Assembly (NCBI GenBank): GCA_001824455.1
Contig: MHXL01000098.1
Span: 641-6,219 of the forward strand
DNA from: Desulfuromonadaceae bacterium GWB2_53_15
GTDB taxonomy: Bacteria > Desulfobacterota > Desulfuromonadia > Geobacterales > Pseudopelobacteraceae
Reading direction: 5' to 3'
DNA length: 5,579 nt
Within the stretch, counting starts at the first letter, position 1. Each line of letters begins with the position of its first letter. Positions 1 to 5,579 of this stretch are shown one piece after another. The notes under the pieces are model-generated. The model had not been told where the DNA came from. It did no database searches and saw nothing but the letters and a program-made list of their open reading frames with translations. The position numbers and the translations under genes were made by a program.

Positions 1-427
1 TATCCTTGGTCTTGTATTGATCAAAGCTGTAACTGCCCAACAGTGTCCCTTCGCAGACCGCCTCCAGCGCAGTTTCCGGTATTCCGACCAGATTCAGCGC
101 CGTTGCGAATGAGGATACCCGCGCCCCGCGCAGTGCCTGCACGGCATTGCCGGCAGCCTGCCGCAGGCGCTCGTCATCCAGCTCGTTTTTTTTACCCAGC
201 CCCACCAACAGCAGCCGCTCGGCCGGCAGCTTGCCCAAGGTGTGAATCAGGCGGGAGCTGTTGATCTTACCCCTGAACTCCTGGCTGGCGTACAAACGAC
301 CAAGACATCCCTCCAGCGCGGTATCACAGGCGTTGAACAGTTCATCTTGCAGGTCTTCGAAACAGCCGACGACCAGGGCAGGGGAGACGTACTTCAGCGG
401 GGTGGCGGATATAACTTCGATCTTCAT
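1..427 (-). CDS. pepA: Leucyl aminopeptidase (M17 family), N-terminal part; runs off the left edge
   Basis: The 142 visible residues begin MKIEVISATP and match the N-terminal macro-like domain of M17 leucyl aminopeptidases. The core reads KLPAERLLLVGLGK (about residues 66-79), followed by a helix with RQAAGNAVQALR and then the family's segment EGTLLGSYSFDQYKTKD (126-142), which precedes the catalytic domain. Family members are cytosolic, usually hexameric, two-metal enzymes that release N-terminal residues from peptides; some PepA proteins also bind DNA. The family is about 490-500 residues long, so the metal-binding catalytic half lies beyond position 1 and cannot be judged here. The start is supported by a Shine-Dalgarno GAGG at 433-436, 5 bp from the ATG. 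The gene follows the RNase H-like gene in the same direction after a 117 bp gap with a possible promoter of its own. Identity is nearly certain; activity is inferred. Confidence 0.93.
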   Translation of the reverse strand, partial: MKIEVISATPLKYVSPALVVGCFEDLQDELFNACDTALEGCLGRLYASQEFRGKINSSRLIHTLGKLPAERLLLVGLGKKNELDDERLRQAAGNAVQALRGARVSSFATALNLVGIPETALEAVCEGTLLGSYSFDQYKTKD

Positions 428-455
428 GGATACCTCGTGATGGATATTTGTAATC

Positions 456-461
456 AGTATA
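456..461 (-). promoter_or_regulatory. Candidate -10 element of a pepA promoter
   Basis: On the minus strand 461-456 reads TATACT, five of six matches to the sigma-70 -10 consensus, in an AT-rich patch about 30 bp before the pepA start. A TTGCAT resembling a -35 box lies at 487-482, but the 20 bp spacer is longer than the usual 16-18, so the pair is imperfect. The 117 bp gap before pepA suits an independent promoter. This is a consensus guess only. Confidence 0.3.
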
Positions 462-544
462 ATTTATCAGAAAATCAGCAGATGCAAAGCACTAGACCCG
501 GAAATGTCGAATAAACAGCGGCTTTTGGAGGCGGGTGAGTCTGG

Positions 545-1069
545 TCAGGGGGTATCCACCCAAAGGGTTAACGCTTTCCTCACCTCCCTGTCGACATACG
601 AAAAAATCCGATGAACGGCGTCGTGGGAGCTGGTGCGGGAGTGTCCGGACACCTTGATCAGCTGAAAGCCGAGTTGGTCGTATGCTGCGTAAAACTCGCG
701 GTAGAGGGTGGCGTTTGTTAGCAAACGACTTGAACGTTTAGCGATAAAGCCACTGTTTGTTAAAGTGTTTCTTCTCTTCATAAGACCGGCCACACACTGG
801 GAATCGGTATAGATCTGCAGGCTCCCAAGAGTGGATCCGGTGAATTCCTTACGCAGATCATCCAGTGCCCACAGTACTGTCTGGACTTCGAGCTTTGTCG
901 ATGAAGTCTCCGTAAACCTCCTGGTTTTAAGCCTTGCGGATACTTCACCTTGCTCGATGTCATGCGGCTCACTTTCCAGGAACGACACTGGAACCAACAG
1001 ATAGCCGCCAATGCCAAGCTTGCGCTGAGGATTCAGGCTTACGTCTGTGAACAGGGCAAAATTGTTCAT
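545..1069 (-). CDS. Divergent RNase H-like protein (RNase HI fold)
   Basis: A 174-residue protein with the order of motifs of an RNase HI domain. FTDVS at the N-terminus gives D9, followed by GIGGYLL as the second strand. TKLEVQTVLWAL supplies E61 at the start of a helix, IYTDSQ supplies D89, and KVSGHS (139-144) supplies the loop histidine H143. YVDREVRKAL at the end supplies the probable fourth carboxylate, D160. A complete D-E-D-D set suggests an active two-metal nuclease on the RNA strand of RNA-DNA hybrids. Differences from E. coli RNase HI: TDG is TDV, the first loop is longer, and H143 to D160 is 17 residues rather than 10. Length is close to the usual ~155. It starts 16 bp after the DUF218 gene and has no visible Shine-Dalgarno, so it may be translated by coupling. 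RNase H fold is likely; substrate is unproven, and a role separate from housekeeping RNase HI is possible. Confidence 0.82.
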   Translation of the reverse strand: MNNFALFTDVSLNPQRKLGIGGYLLVPVSFLESEPHDIEQGEVSARLKTRRFTETSSTKLEVQTVLWALDDLRKEFTGSTLGSLQIYTDSQCVAGLMKRRNTLTNSGFIAKRSSRLLTNATLYREFYAAYDQLGFQLIKVSGHSRTSSHDAVHRIFSYVDREVRKALTLWVDTP

Positions 1070-1085
1070 GAAAATGGATGGCTTG

Positions 1086-1850
1086 TCATTTGCCCTGACC
1101 GCCGAGATGGTAATAGAGCAGGCCGAGATACTCCCGTAGGGCGGTTGCTGTGCCGTACAGTGCCCCGGACTCAGGCAGCAGGTCGGCCCAAATGGTAGCT
1201 CGCCCTGGCGCGGTAAAGAAGTTGGCCGGGACCGGTGTTATTGCGATTCCTTCTCGACGGAATGCTTCCAGGGAACGCCGCATGTGAAACGCGGAAGTGA
1301 CCAGCAGCGGTTGCCGGAAACGGTGCTGCTGCAGGATCACCCGGCTGAAGCGGGCGTTTTCGATGGTGTCGCGGCTTTTGTCCTCTATCAGGATTTGATG
1401 GGCTGGAACACCCAGGTCCAGCAGAAAACGCCGAATTACCGGCGCCTCTGCGGAGCGGCCAGCGTAAACTGCACCTCCTGAAATCAGAATCGGTATGTCC
1501 AGTTGTCGTTGCAGGCGGACCGCTGTGACCAAGCGGGGCATCATTCCCTCGGAAGGCGCGCCGCTGCCGGTCAGATCCGGAACTTTATCGTTTACCCCGC
1601 CTCCCAGCAGAACAATGACGTCACCCTTCGCTCTGGTCGGGATGGCAAGACCTTTTTCCAGTCGGCTGATGAGCACGTCGGCTATAAATGATGTGGACAT
1701 AGCCCAGATAAGCAGCGCCAGCAGGAGGCAATTGCAGGCTGCAAGCGTGCGGCGCTGACGTCTGAGCCACCAGGCCGCTACAAGCAGGATCAGAATAAAC
1801 ATTCCGGGCGGGAGCAGGGCGGCGCTGATACATTTTTTCAGGAAGAACAT
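1086..1850 (-). CDS. ElyC/SanA/YdcF-like DUF218 membrane protein
   Basis: A 254-residue protein with two hydrophobic helices at the N-terminus (about 9-29 and 36-57), separated by an arginine-rich loop (RRQRR), and then one DUF218 domain (about 77-245). Domain hallmarks are DVIVLLGGG (77-85), PILISGG (120-126), SAEA (133-136), SRDTIENA (159-166) and LLVTSAFHMRRS (182-193). The N-terminus and length resemble E. coli ElyC, a factor in envelope biogenesis that affects undecaprenyl-phosphate use and peptidoglycan synthesis. That resemblance suggests an inner-membrane protein with a soluble domain acting in envelope homeostasis; the reaction is unknown even for the family. The start follows the phnA stop by 12 bp, with only a weak GAG upstream, so translation probably depends on the gene before it. 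ElyC, SanA and YdcF share the domain, and orthology to one of them is not proven. Confidence 0.87.
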   Translation of the reverse strand: MFFLKKCISAALLPPGMFILILLVAAWWLRRQRRTLAACNCLLLALLIWAMSTSFIADVLISRLEKGLAIPTRAKGDVIVLLGGGVNDKVPDLTGSGAPSEGMMPRLVTAVRLQRQLDIPILISGGAVYAGRSAEAPVIRRFLLDLGVPAHQILIEDKSRDTIENARFSRVILQQHRFRQPLLVTSAFHMRRSLEAFRREGIAITPVPANFFTAPGRATIWADLLPESGALYGTATALREYLGLLYYHLGGQGK

Positions 1851-1862
1851 GTGCTGGTCTCG

Positions 1863-2201
1863 TTATGCTTTCTTTACGAACCCGGATTTCAACTGCATCG
1901 CGCCGATCCCGTCGATCTTGCAGTCGATATCATGGTCACCCGAGATGAGGCGAATGTTTTTTACCTTGGTTCCGACCTTGACGGACAATGAAGAACCCTT
2001 GATCTTCAGATCCTTGATAACGGTGACCGAATCGCCATCCTTGAGTTCGTTGCCGAAAGCGTCACGCACGACACTGCCGGTATCCGCTTTCTCTGCGGCT
2101 GTAGTTGGCCATTCATGGGCGCATTCCGGGCAGACGTACATTTCTCCGTCTTCGTAGGTGTATTCTGAGCTGCATGTGGGACATTTGGGCGGGGTGGTCA
2201 T
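1863..2201 (-). CDS. phnA: PhnA/YjdM family zinc-ribbon protein
   Basis: A 112-residue protein of the PhnA (YjdM) family. The N-terminal zinc ribbon uses C7-P-T-C10 and C24-P-E-C27 (CPTC and CPEC), with the conserved HEWP just after. A linker leads to a compact all-beta PhnA domain: [26 protein letters not shown] (about 44-69), continuing through [11 protein letters not shown] to the closing KSGFVKKA. Length and ends are full for the family. The name comes from its position beside the E. coli phosphonate genes; it is not the phosphonoacetate hydrolase also called PhnA, and its biochemical role is unsettled. No phosphonate genes are visible here, so it should not be read as evidence of phosphonate use. 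The Shine-Dalgarno AAAGG (2208-2212), 6 bp from the ATG, fixes the start. It is first of a tight three-gene run and lies 28 bp after the ATPase gene. Confidence 0.93.
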   Translation of the reverse strand: MTTPPKCPTCSSEYTYEDGEMYVCPECAHEWPTTAAEKADTGSVVRDAFGNELKDGDSVTVIKDLKIKGSSLSVKVGTKVKNIRLISGDHDIDCKIDGIGAMQLKSGFVKKA

Positions 2202-2229
2202 GAGATACCTTTCTGGTTAGTGATAACTG

Positions 2230-3540
2230 CTAAGCCTGGATTCCAGCGGTTGCATAATATACAGAGTAGAGTGGCAGGAATGTTATCTTCTGCTCCGGCA
2301 ATTCGGCATAGCGGCGAGACGAGAAGACCAACCCCCTGCCGCAGTTCGGGTAGGTAGAAAGGAACAGGTGCAGGCTCTTTAGACTGCCGGATGTGCCGCT
2401 TTTTACCTCTACCGGATGAATGATTCCGTCCCGAACGGCCAGATAATCCACCTCGGCAGAACTGCTCTTGGCCTGCCTGTCCCAGTAATACAGGCTGCCG
2501 TTCTGGGAAACGGCCATTTCCTGACCAACAAACTGTTCGGCCATTGCGCCGCGATAGATCGCCAGCAGGTCGGTTTTTGCGTACTCCCGGTCAGGAGGCA
2601 TGCCGGATAGATAGCGCATCAGCCCGATATCCAGCATCAGTGCTTTGAATACCTTTGATGATGCGGTTGCGCCAAGCGGCAGACCGGAGGGGTCGGCCGA
2701 CGGAACCTTGCGAACGACATTCGCCAGGCACAGGAGCTCGAACGCCTTTTTCAAGGTGGGATTGGAGTATCCCTCCCCAAGGCGGGCATACTTTATTTGG
2801 TTGCCGACCTGTTGCGAGAGCGAGCTGAATACAGCATCAAGGCAAAAGCGATCAACCTGCGGGGTGTATTTGACAAAATCCATTCGGTAGGAATCGATGA
2901 TCTCGGCCTGAACCTCAAAAGCATCTGTGAACGAACCAGTTTCTTTGTACGCCTTGACGCAGGCTGGCATACCGCCGACAAAAAAGTATCTCTTCAGCTC
3001 TTCTAACAGCATTTCATGGACAGCCGTAGAGGTTGCCGACGGGTTCAGCATTATTGCTGCCGCTGCCTCCTGGTTCCCCGTGGCCTCCATATACTCGGCA
3101 AAGCAGAGGGGGTAGAGCGTGAGGAACTGAATTCTGCCCACCGGGAAGGATGCCTCTTTCAGGGCAAATTCCAGCAGCGAGCCTGCGGCAACAACGTGCA
3201 GGTCTGGCATCTCTTCGTAAAAATAGCGCAGAGCAGTGATAGCACGCGGAGCGGCCTGTATTTCGTCAATAAAAAGAAGTGTCTTGCCGGGCGTTATCTT
3301 CTGCCCTAGAAATAACTCGAGGTCGGCACATATCCGCCTGGCGCTCAGATCTCCATCAAAAACCCGGCGCAGGGCCGGATTCCGCTCAAGGTCAACCAGC
3401 GCCATGTTTTCAAACTGACTGTCGCCGAAAGCCTTTAGCGACCATGTCTTGCCCACCTGACGGGCGCCGCGCAGGATCAGCGGTTTTCTGCGCTTACCTT
3501 CTTTCCACTTTTTGAGTTCGTCATCAATGAACCGCCTCAT
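2230..3540 (-). CDS. AAA-type ATPase with C-terminal DUF4143 domain
   Basis: A 436-residue protein with the two-part layout of the AAA_14/DUF4143 family. The ATPase domain has Walker A GARQVGKT (25-32, K31 and T32), Walker B LLFIDEIQ (88-95, D92 and E93) and a sensor-like strand VVAAGSLLE (116-124). A linker with RYFFVGGMPACV (184-195) leads into DUF4143 (about 200-390). Its end carries E335, AEVDYLAV (D365) and HPVEVKSG (E378, K380), the spacing of a PD-(D/E)XK nuclease-like core. Members are common, patchily distributed accessory genes without an agreed function; ATP hydrolysis is a safe inference, nuclease activity is not. The protein looks intact and full length. Shine-Dalgarno GAGG (3548-3551), 7 bp from the ATG, supports the start. 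Upstream is an AT-rich, repeat-bearing region unlike the neighbouring DNA, consistent with a laterally acquired gene. It ends 28 bp before phnA. Confidence 0.92.
   Translation of the reverse strand: MRRFIDDELKKWKEGKRRKPLILRGARQVGKTWSLKAFGDSQFENMALVDLERNPALRRVFDGDLSARRICADLELFLGQKITPGKTLLFIDEIQAAPRAITALRYFYEEMPDLHVVAAGSLLEFALKEASFPVGRIQFLTLYPLCFAEYMEATGNQEAAAAIMLNPSATSTAVHEMLLEELKRYFFVGGMPACVKAYKETGSFTDAFEVQAEIIDSYRMDFVKYTPQVDRFCLDAVFSSLSQQVGNQIKYARLGEGYSNPTLKKAFELLCLANVVRKVPSADPSGLPLGATASSKVFKALMLDIGLMRYLSGMPPDREYAKTDLLAIYRGAMAEQFVGQEMAVSQNGSLYYWDRQAKSSSAEVDYLAVRDGIIHPVEVKSGTSGSLKSLHLFLSTYPNCGRGLVFSSRRYAELPEQKITFLPLYSVYYATAGIQA
2254..2261 (-). promoter_or_regulatory. Weak candidate -10 region for the phnA gene run
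   Basis: Inside the last codons of the ATPase gene the minus strand reads TATATTAT (2261-2254), containing two overlapping -10-like hexamers about 50 bp before the phnA start. No good -35 hexamer sits at standard spacing; TTCCTG is the nearest and is too close. If real, it would let phnA and the two following genes be transcribed without the ATPase gene. Confidence 0.2.
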
Positions 3541-3557
3541 GGAGATACCTCGGCAGA

Positions 3558-3596
3558 TTTAAATTTACAATGATAATTTACATAAATAAATTTAAA
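3558..3596. repeat. Inverted and direct repeats upstream of the ATPase gene
   Basis: TTTAAATTTA at 3558-3567 and its exact reverse complement TAAATTTAAA at 3587-3596 form a 10 bp perfect inverted repeat with a 19 bp spacer. An 8 bp direct repeat, AATTTACA, occurs at 3562-3569 and 3575-3582, 13 bp apart. They sit 18-56 bp before the ATPase start, where a promoter and operator would be expected. A chance origin is possible because the stretch is nearly all A and T. Confidence 0.5.
3570..3575 (-). promoter_or_regulatory. Candidate -10 element for the ATPase gene
   Basis: The minus strand reads TATCAT at 3575-3570, five of six matches to the -10 consensus, about 30 bp before the ATPase ATG. A poor -35 match, TTTTTA, lies 17 bp further upstream. 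It falls between the two arms of the inverted repeat, so a protein bound there could block it. The AT-richness makes such matches easy to find, hence the low confidence. Confidence 0.28.
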
Positions 3597-3881
3597 AATG
3601 AAAGGGTATTTGTGTTGTTGCGCTTAAATAATTTGCCAACGGTTCGGGAGAACACCGGCGGTTTTAGGTCGGTGCTTCTGCCTGGTTGTGCATCTTATGT
3701 GAAGTTTGAAAATTGGTATTGATCTGGCGGCACTTGAGTTTGAGAAAAGCCTGCATCCTTTCTTATTTCAAGAACGCACTCGGCGTAAAGCCTTTTAAGA
3801 TCAGTCTGTGAGATCGTTGTAGGCTGCTGCGCATAAAGAATCTGTTTCTTAAAAACTCGTTTAACGTACTTACAAACGCAA

Positions 3882-3912
3882 ACCGGCGCCCGGAAGATTC
3901 CGTGGCGCCGGT
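3882..3912 (-). terminator. Rho-independent terminator after nrdJ
   Basis: ACCGGCGCC (3882-3890) pairs perfectly with GGCGCCGGT (3904-3912). Inside it, CGGAA (3891-3895) pairs with TTCCG (3898-3902), leaving one bulged base at 3903 and a tiny loop. The stem is thus up to 14 bp and very GC-rich. On the minus strand it is followed by TTTGCGTTTGT, an interrupted T-rich tract. It lies 37 bp past the nrdJ stop, as expected for the end of that transcript. The stem is read directly; termination is inferred. Confidence 0.75.
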
Positions 3913-3949
3913 AGTGTTTCAGCGTTCCATCATGGAGAGACCATCTCCC

Positions 3950-5579
3950 TTAGGCACATTCGGAATACCCGCACACGTGGCAGACCGAACAGCCGCCTTC
4001 GTGCTCGACAATCCCCCCGCACTCGGGGCAGGCGCCACGATCATGCTTGGCGGATTCGGCGTTGATGTCGTAACCGCTGGCTACCATGTGGGCCTGGATC
4101 GCCTTGGCAACGGCGTCAGCGCAGGAGAGCACGCGGTTGTCGCCGAAGCCCGAGGGACAGTGGCAGGAAATTCCGAGGAGCTGCTTGACTACCTGGCGGG
4201 CCTGGACGCCGCTGCGCCATGCCAGTGATACCATGCGGCCGATGGCCTCGCTCTGGGATGCGGCGCACCCGCCGGCCTTGCCCATGGTGGTGAATAGCTC
4301 GAACAGGCCGGAGTTGTCTTCGTTCACCGTGACGTAGAGCGGGCCGCAGCCGGTCTGCATCTGATAGGTCCAGCCGCGCAGCGCCTTGGGACGATCGCGC
4401 TTGATAGCCTTCTTTTCCTCCTCGACCATGGCGGACTCAAGCGGCACTTCTTCCTTCTTGCCGGTGGAGAGCACCTGCTCGTCGCGGGAACCGTCGCGGT
4501 AGATGGTGACACCCTTGCAGCCGGTCTGGTAGGCCAGCATGTAGGCGTTTTCCACGTCCTGAATGGTGGCTGTGTTGGGGAAGTTGACGGTCTTGGAGAC
4601 GGCGTTATCGGTGTAGAGCTGGAAGGCCGACTGCATCTGGATGTGGTCGTTGGGGGTGATGTCGTGGGCGGTCACGAAGACGTTGCGCACATCTTCGGGG
4701 ATCTCGGGAATGTCGTGCAGTGTGCCGTGCTCGGCGATCTTTTTCATCAACTCTTCGGAGTAGAAGCCGCGTTCCTTGGCGACCTGCTCGAAGTAAGGGT
4801 TTACCTCGACCATGACGTTTTTGTCCATGACGGTGCGGATGTAGGATACGGCAAAGAGCGGCTCTACGCCGGAGGAGGCATTGGCGATAATCGAGATGGT
4901 GCCGGTGGGGGCGATGGTGCTGACAGTGGCGTTGCGCATGGGCGCTGCGCCCTTTTTGTCAAAGATCGAACCCTTGAAGTTGGGGAACGAGCCACGTTTT
5001 TTGCCCAGCTCCTGGGAGGCAAGATGTCCTTCGTCATTGATGAACTTCATCACTTTTTTGCCCAGCTTGACCGCCTCGTCCGAGCTGTAGGGGATGCCCA
5101 GCAGGATCAGCATGTCTGCCCAGCCCATGACGCCCAGACCGATCTTGCGGTTGGCGTGGGTCATGTCGTGGATCTGTTGCAGCGGGTAGTTGTTGGCCTC
5201 GATCACGTTGTCCAGGAAGTGGACCGCGTTGTGGATGACCTCCTTGAATTTTTTCCAGTCGATGATGCCGCCCTTGACGAATTTGCCCAGGTTGATCGAG
5301 CCCAGATTGCAGGATTCGTAGGGCAGCAGCGGTTGCTCGCCGCAGGGGTTGGTGGATTCGATCTCGCCGACCAGGGGCGTGGGGTTGTCGCGATTGAGGC
5401 GGTCGAGGAAGATGATGCCGGGCTCGCCGTTTTCCCAGGCCTGCTTGACGATGCGCTGAAATACCTTGCGGGCATTGAGGGTGCCGCAAGATTTGCCGTC
5501 GCGGGGATTGCGCAGGTCGTATTCATCGTCATTTTCCACGGCTTGCATGAACTTCTCGGTCAGTCCGACGGAGATGTTG
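3950..5579 (-). CDS. nrdJ: B12-dependent (class II) ribonucleotide reductase, C-terminal part; runs off the right edge
   Basis: The 542 visible residues are the C-terminal part of adenosylcobalamin-dependent ribonucleotide reductase, which makes deoxyribonucleotides from ribonucleotides in the cytosol using a cobalamin-generated thiyl radical. Numbering from the first visible residue, NPCGE (77-81) carries the radical-site C79 with N77 and E81. CNLGSINL carries C90, 11 residues later, as expected for one of the redox pair; its partner lies upstream of the window. PTGT (224-227) is the phosphate-binding loop, and YTDNAVSKT (322-330) belongs to the barrel. A TSCPD domain follows (about 398-495). 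The tail has six cysteines: CPEC (517, 520), C530, C533, C536 and C541, a zinc-ribbon/redox-relay end typical of these enzymes. The frame continues upstream of the first ATG (5548) as NISVGLTEKF, so that ATG is internal and the gene is cut by the window, not by mutation. Its C-terminus looks complete. Confidence 0.97.
   Translation of the reverse strand, partial: NISVGLTEKFMQAVENDDEYDLRNPRDGKSCGTLNARKVFQRIVKQAWENGEPGIIFLDRLNRDNPTPLVGEIESTNPCGEQPLLPYESCNLGSINLGKFVKGGIIDWKKFKEVIHNAVHFLDNVIEANNYPLQQIHDMTHANRKIGLGVMGWADMLILLGIPYSSDEAVKLGKKVMKFINDEGHLASQELGKKRGSFPNFKGSIFDKKGAAPMRNATVSTIAPTGTISIIANASSGVEPLFAVSYIRTVMDKNVMVEVNPYFEQVAKERGFYSEELMKKIAEHGTLHDIPEIPEDVRNVFVTAHDITPNDHIQMQSAFQLYTDNAVSKTVNFPNTATIQDVENAYMLAYQTGCKGVTIYRDGSRDEQVLSTGKKEEVPLESAMVEEEKKAIKRDRPKALRGWTYQMQTGCGPLYVTVNEDNSGLFELFTTMGKAGGCAASQSEAIGRMVSLAWRSGVQARQVVKQLLGISCHCPSGFGDNRVLSCADAVAKAIQAHMVASGYDINAESAKHDRGACPECGGIVEHEGGCSVCHVCGYSECA

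Larger units (their letters stand above)
3541..3949. other. Gene-free stretch between nrdJ and the ATPase gene
   Basis: About 410 bp with no recognised gene. The nrdJ side (3882-3912) holds the terminator hairpin; the ATPase side (3555-3600) is very AT-rich and holds repeats and promoter-like sequence. The middle (about 3600-3880) is visibly more AT-rich than the flanking genes. Minus-strand frame 3949-3695 stays open for 84 codons after the nrdJ stop but contains no ATG or TTG, and its only GTG is near the end, so I do not call it a gene. Plus-strand frames are short and broken. I see no tRNA or insertion-sequence end. Confidence 0.7.

Noticed and set aside
458..463. Perfect TATAAT on the plus strand
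   Set aside because: No plus-strand gene follows within a plausible distance; the AT-rich patch is better read as part of the minus-strand pepA promoter.
482..500. Sigma-54-like GG...GC pattern upstream of pepA on the minus strand
   Set aside because: The spacing between GG and GC is 11 bp rather than the required 10, and the rest of the -24 box does not match.
43..514. Two plus-strand open frames opposite the start of pepA
   Set aside because: One is Pro/Arg/Ala-rich; the other runs antisense to pepA and out into its promoter region. The minus-strand PepA reading is far better supported.
550..561. GGGT-ATCC-ACCC hairpin as terminator of the RNase H-like gene
   Set aside because: The stem is only 4 bp, lies inside the coding end and lacks a following T tract.
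3653..3674. CACCG...CGGTG inverted repeat in the intergenic region
   Set aside because: A 5 bp stem with a 12 bp loop and no T tract is too weak to call a terminator or an RNA element.
3836..3850. AAGAA...TTCTT small palindrome
   Set aside because: A 5 bp AT-rich stem is expected by chance in this stretch.
3902..4337. Plus-strand open frames opposite the nrdJ 3' end
   Set aside because: They are antisense to the conserved TSCPD domain and cysteine tail; no motif or ribosome site supports them.
5034..5532. Long open frames on the minus strand in the other two frames of the nrdJ region
   Set aside because: They overlap a certain NrdJ coding sequence and read as low-complexity, Arg/Gln/His- or Ser/Ala-rich protein, typical of GC-biased out-of-frame reading.
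5546..5548. ATG at 5548 as the true start of the ribonucleotide reductase
   Set aside because: The frame stays open upstream with family-like residues (NISVGLTEKF), and the N-terminal half of NrdJ, including a redox cysteine, must lie beyond the edge.

Overview
The window looks like a chromosomal segment from a Deltaproteobacterium of the Geobacter/Desulfuromonadales type. This rests on the style of the class II ribonucleotide reductase with its cysteine-rich tail, the PepA N-terminus and the moderately GC-rich codon use. It is an inference from protein resemblance, not a database result. Every gene I can support lies on the minus strand, so transcription runs from high to low coordinates.

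Layout, in transcription order. (1) 5579-3950: the C-terminal ~540 residues of a B12-dependent ribonucleotide reductase (NrdJ), open at the right edge and closed by a strong hairpin terminator at 3882-3912. (2) 3949-3541: about 410 bp without a recognised gene. It holds the terminator, an AT-rich promoter-like zone with an inverted and a direct repeat, and an unexplained open frame without a start codon. (3) 3540-2230: an AAA-type ATPase with a DUF4143 C-terminal domain, a typical accessory gene. (4) 2201-545: a tight run of three genes: PhnA/YjdM zinc-ribbon protein, ElyC/SanA/YdcF-like DUF218 membrane protein, and a divergent RNase H-like protein. The gaps are 12 and 16 bp, and the ATPase stops only 28 bp before phnA, so 3540-545 may be one transcription unit. 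(5) 544-428: a 117 bp gap with a candidate promoter. (6) 427-1: the first 142 residues of leucyl aminopeptidase PepA, cut by the left edge.

The two edge genes are housekeeping: dNTP synthesis (NrdJ) and peptide turnover (PepA). The middle genes have no obvious common pathway. PhnA/YjdM proteins have no settled function, the DUF218 protein probably belongs to envelope homeostasis, the RNase H-like protein should act on RNA-DNA hybrids, and DUF4143 ATPases are widespread but uncharacterised. I see no CRISPR array, tRNA, rRNA, insertion sequence or known defence system. The most open points are the ATPase with its AT-rich control region, the RNase H variant with an altered signature, and the long open frame just past the nrdJ stop.
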